Shown here in pieces: positions 53,636-53,652 of a stretch of DNA of 53,652 nucleotides (position 1 is its first letter; each line of letters opens with the position of its first letter). The position numbers and the translations under genes are program-made. The notes under the pieces are model-generated. The model was not told where the DNA came from. It did not search any database and saw only the letters and a list, made by a program, of their open reading frames with translations. Source of the stretch: Serratia marcescens. GTDB taxonomy: Bacteria; Pseudomonadota; Gammaproteobacteria; Enterobacterales; Enterobacteriaceae. Location of the stretch: contig NZ_MJAO01000030.1 of NCBI RefSeq assembly GCF_001902635.1, positions 1 through 53,652 on the forward strand, given 5' to 3'.

Positions 53636-53652
53636 TGGTGCCCGGACTCGGA
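53636..53652 (-). tRNA. 3' end of tRNA-Phe (cut by the window edge)
   Basis: The last 17 nt, read on the minus strand, are TCCGAGTCCGGGCACCA. This matches the T-arm, acceptor stem and encoded CCA of enterobacterial tRNA-Phe. The rest lies beyond the window. tRNA-Phe genes are common integration sites for genomic islands. Confidence 0.78.

Noticed and set aside
53500-53652. Integrase or second att copy next to tRNA-Phe
   Set aside because: No recombinase motif found in the window, and I could not find another copy of the 17-nt tRNA end.
1-53652. CRISPR arrays or insertion sequences
   Set aside because: No regularly spaced direct repeats and no transposase-like protein seen on either strand.

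Overview
The window looks like chromosomal DNA of an enterobacterium, most probably Serratia. The 5S rRNA is of enteric type, the acs-yjcH-actP and gltP proteins match their Escherichia coli counterparts closely, and most of the window is GC-rich. The enterobactin-type genes are interleaved with vibriobactin-type NRPS genes, the arrangement known for serratiochelin-type siderophores. Species assignment is inference.

Layout. (1) 1-6640: end of an rRNA operon (5S), then an acetate operon on the minus strand (acs-yjcH-actP) and gltP, separated by a 0.9-kb regulatory gap. (2) 6.7-20 kb: a VibH/VibF-like siderophore module. It has a free-standing condensation enzyme (6861-8204), Cy-A (8246-11341), Cy (11406-13016), a TonB-dependent receptor (13552-15648), a C-PCP-C protein (15728-18649) and a YncE-like beta-propeller (18697-19929). 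Together the Cy, Cy-A and C-PCP-C proteins equal one VibF cut into three. Both N-terminal pieces end in carrier-like domains that have lost the phosphopantetheine serine. (3) 20.1-35 kb: enterobactin-type genes fepA, fes, ybdZ, entF, entS, entCEB and yncE. Fur-box-like sequences precede most of these units. entA, entD and the fepBCDG importer are not in the window, so the system needs genes elsewhere. DHB-loaded EntB should feed both EntF (enterobactin) and the VibH/VibF-like enzymes (a DHB-polyamine/oxazoline siderophore).

(4) 35.2-50.5 kb: a visibly AT-richer block. It holds a small acyl carrier protein on the plus strand and fourteen closely spaced minus-strand genes. Read from the promoter end they are: SDR, BpsA-like aminopropyltransferase, deoxynucleoside-kinase-like protein, Nudix hydrolase, small P-loop kinase, membrane GT2 glycosyltransferase, HprK-like kinase, NTP_transf_5-type nucleotidyltransferase, e(P4)-type phosphatase lipoprotein, AMP-ligase, fold-III PLP decarboxylase, acyl-CoA-dehydrogenase-like flavoprotein, ABC exporter and an orphan condensation domain. 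I do not recognise this as any described cluster. The best reading is a small-molecule pathway: a carrier-bound amino acid is decarboxylated and oxidised, joined to a polyamine or nucleotide-like partner, phosphorylated, exported and possibly dephosphorylated outside the inner membrane.

(5) 50.5-53.65 kb: a gene-poor stretch, a decayed winged-helix membrane regulator followed by a FidL-like small membrane protein, a second regulator on the minus strand, and, at the window edge, the 3' end of a minus-strand tRNA-Phe. A tRNA-Phe next to AT-richer accessory genes suggests a genomic island, but no integrase or second att copy is visible here.
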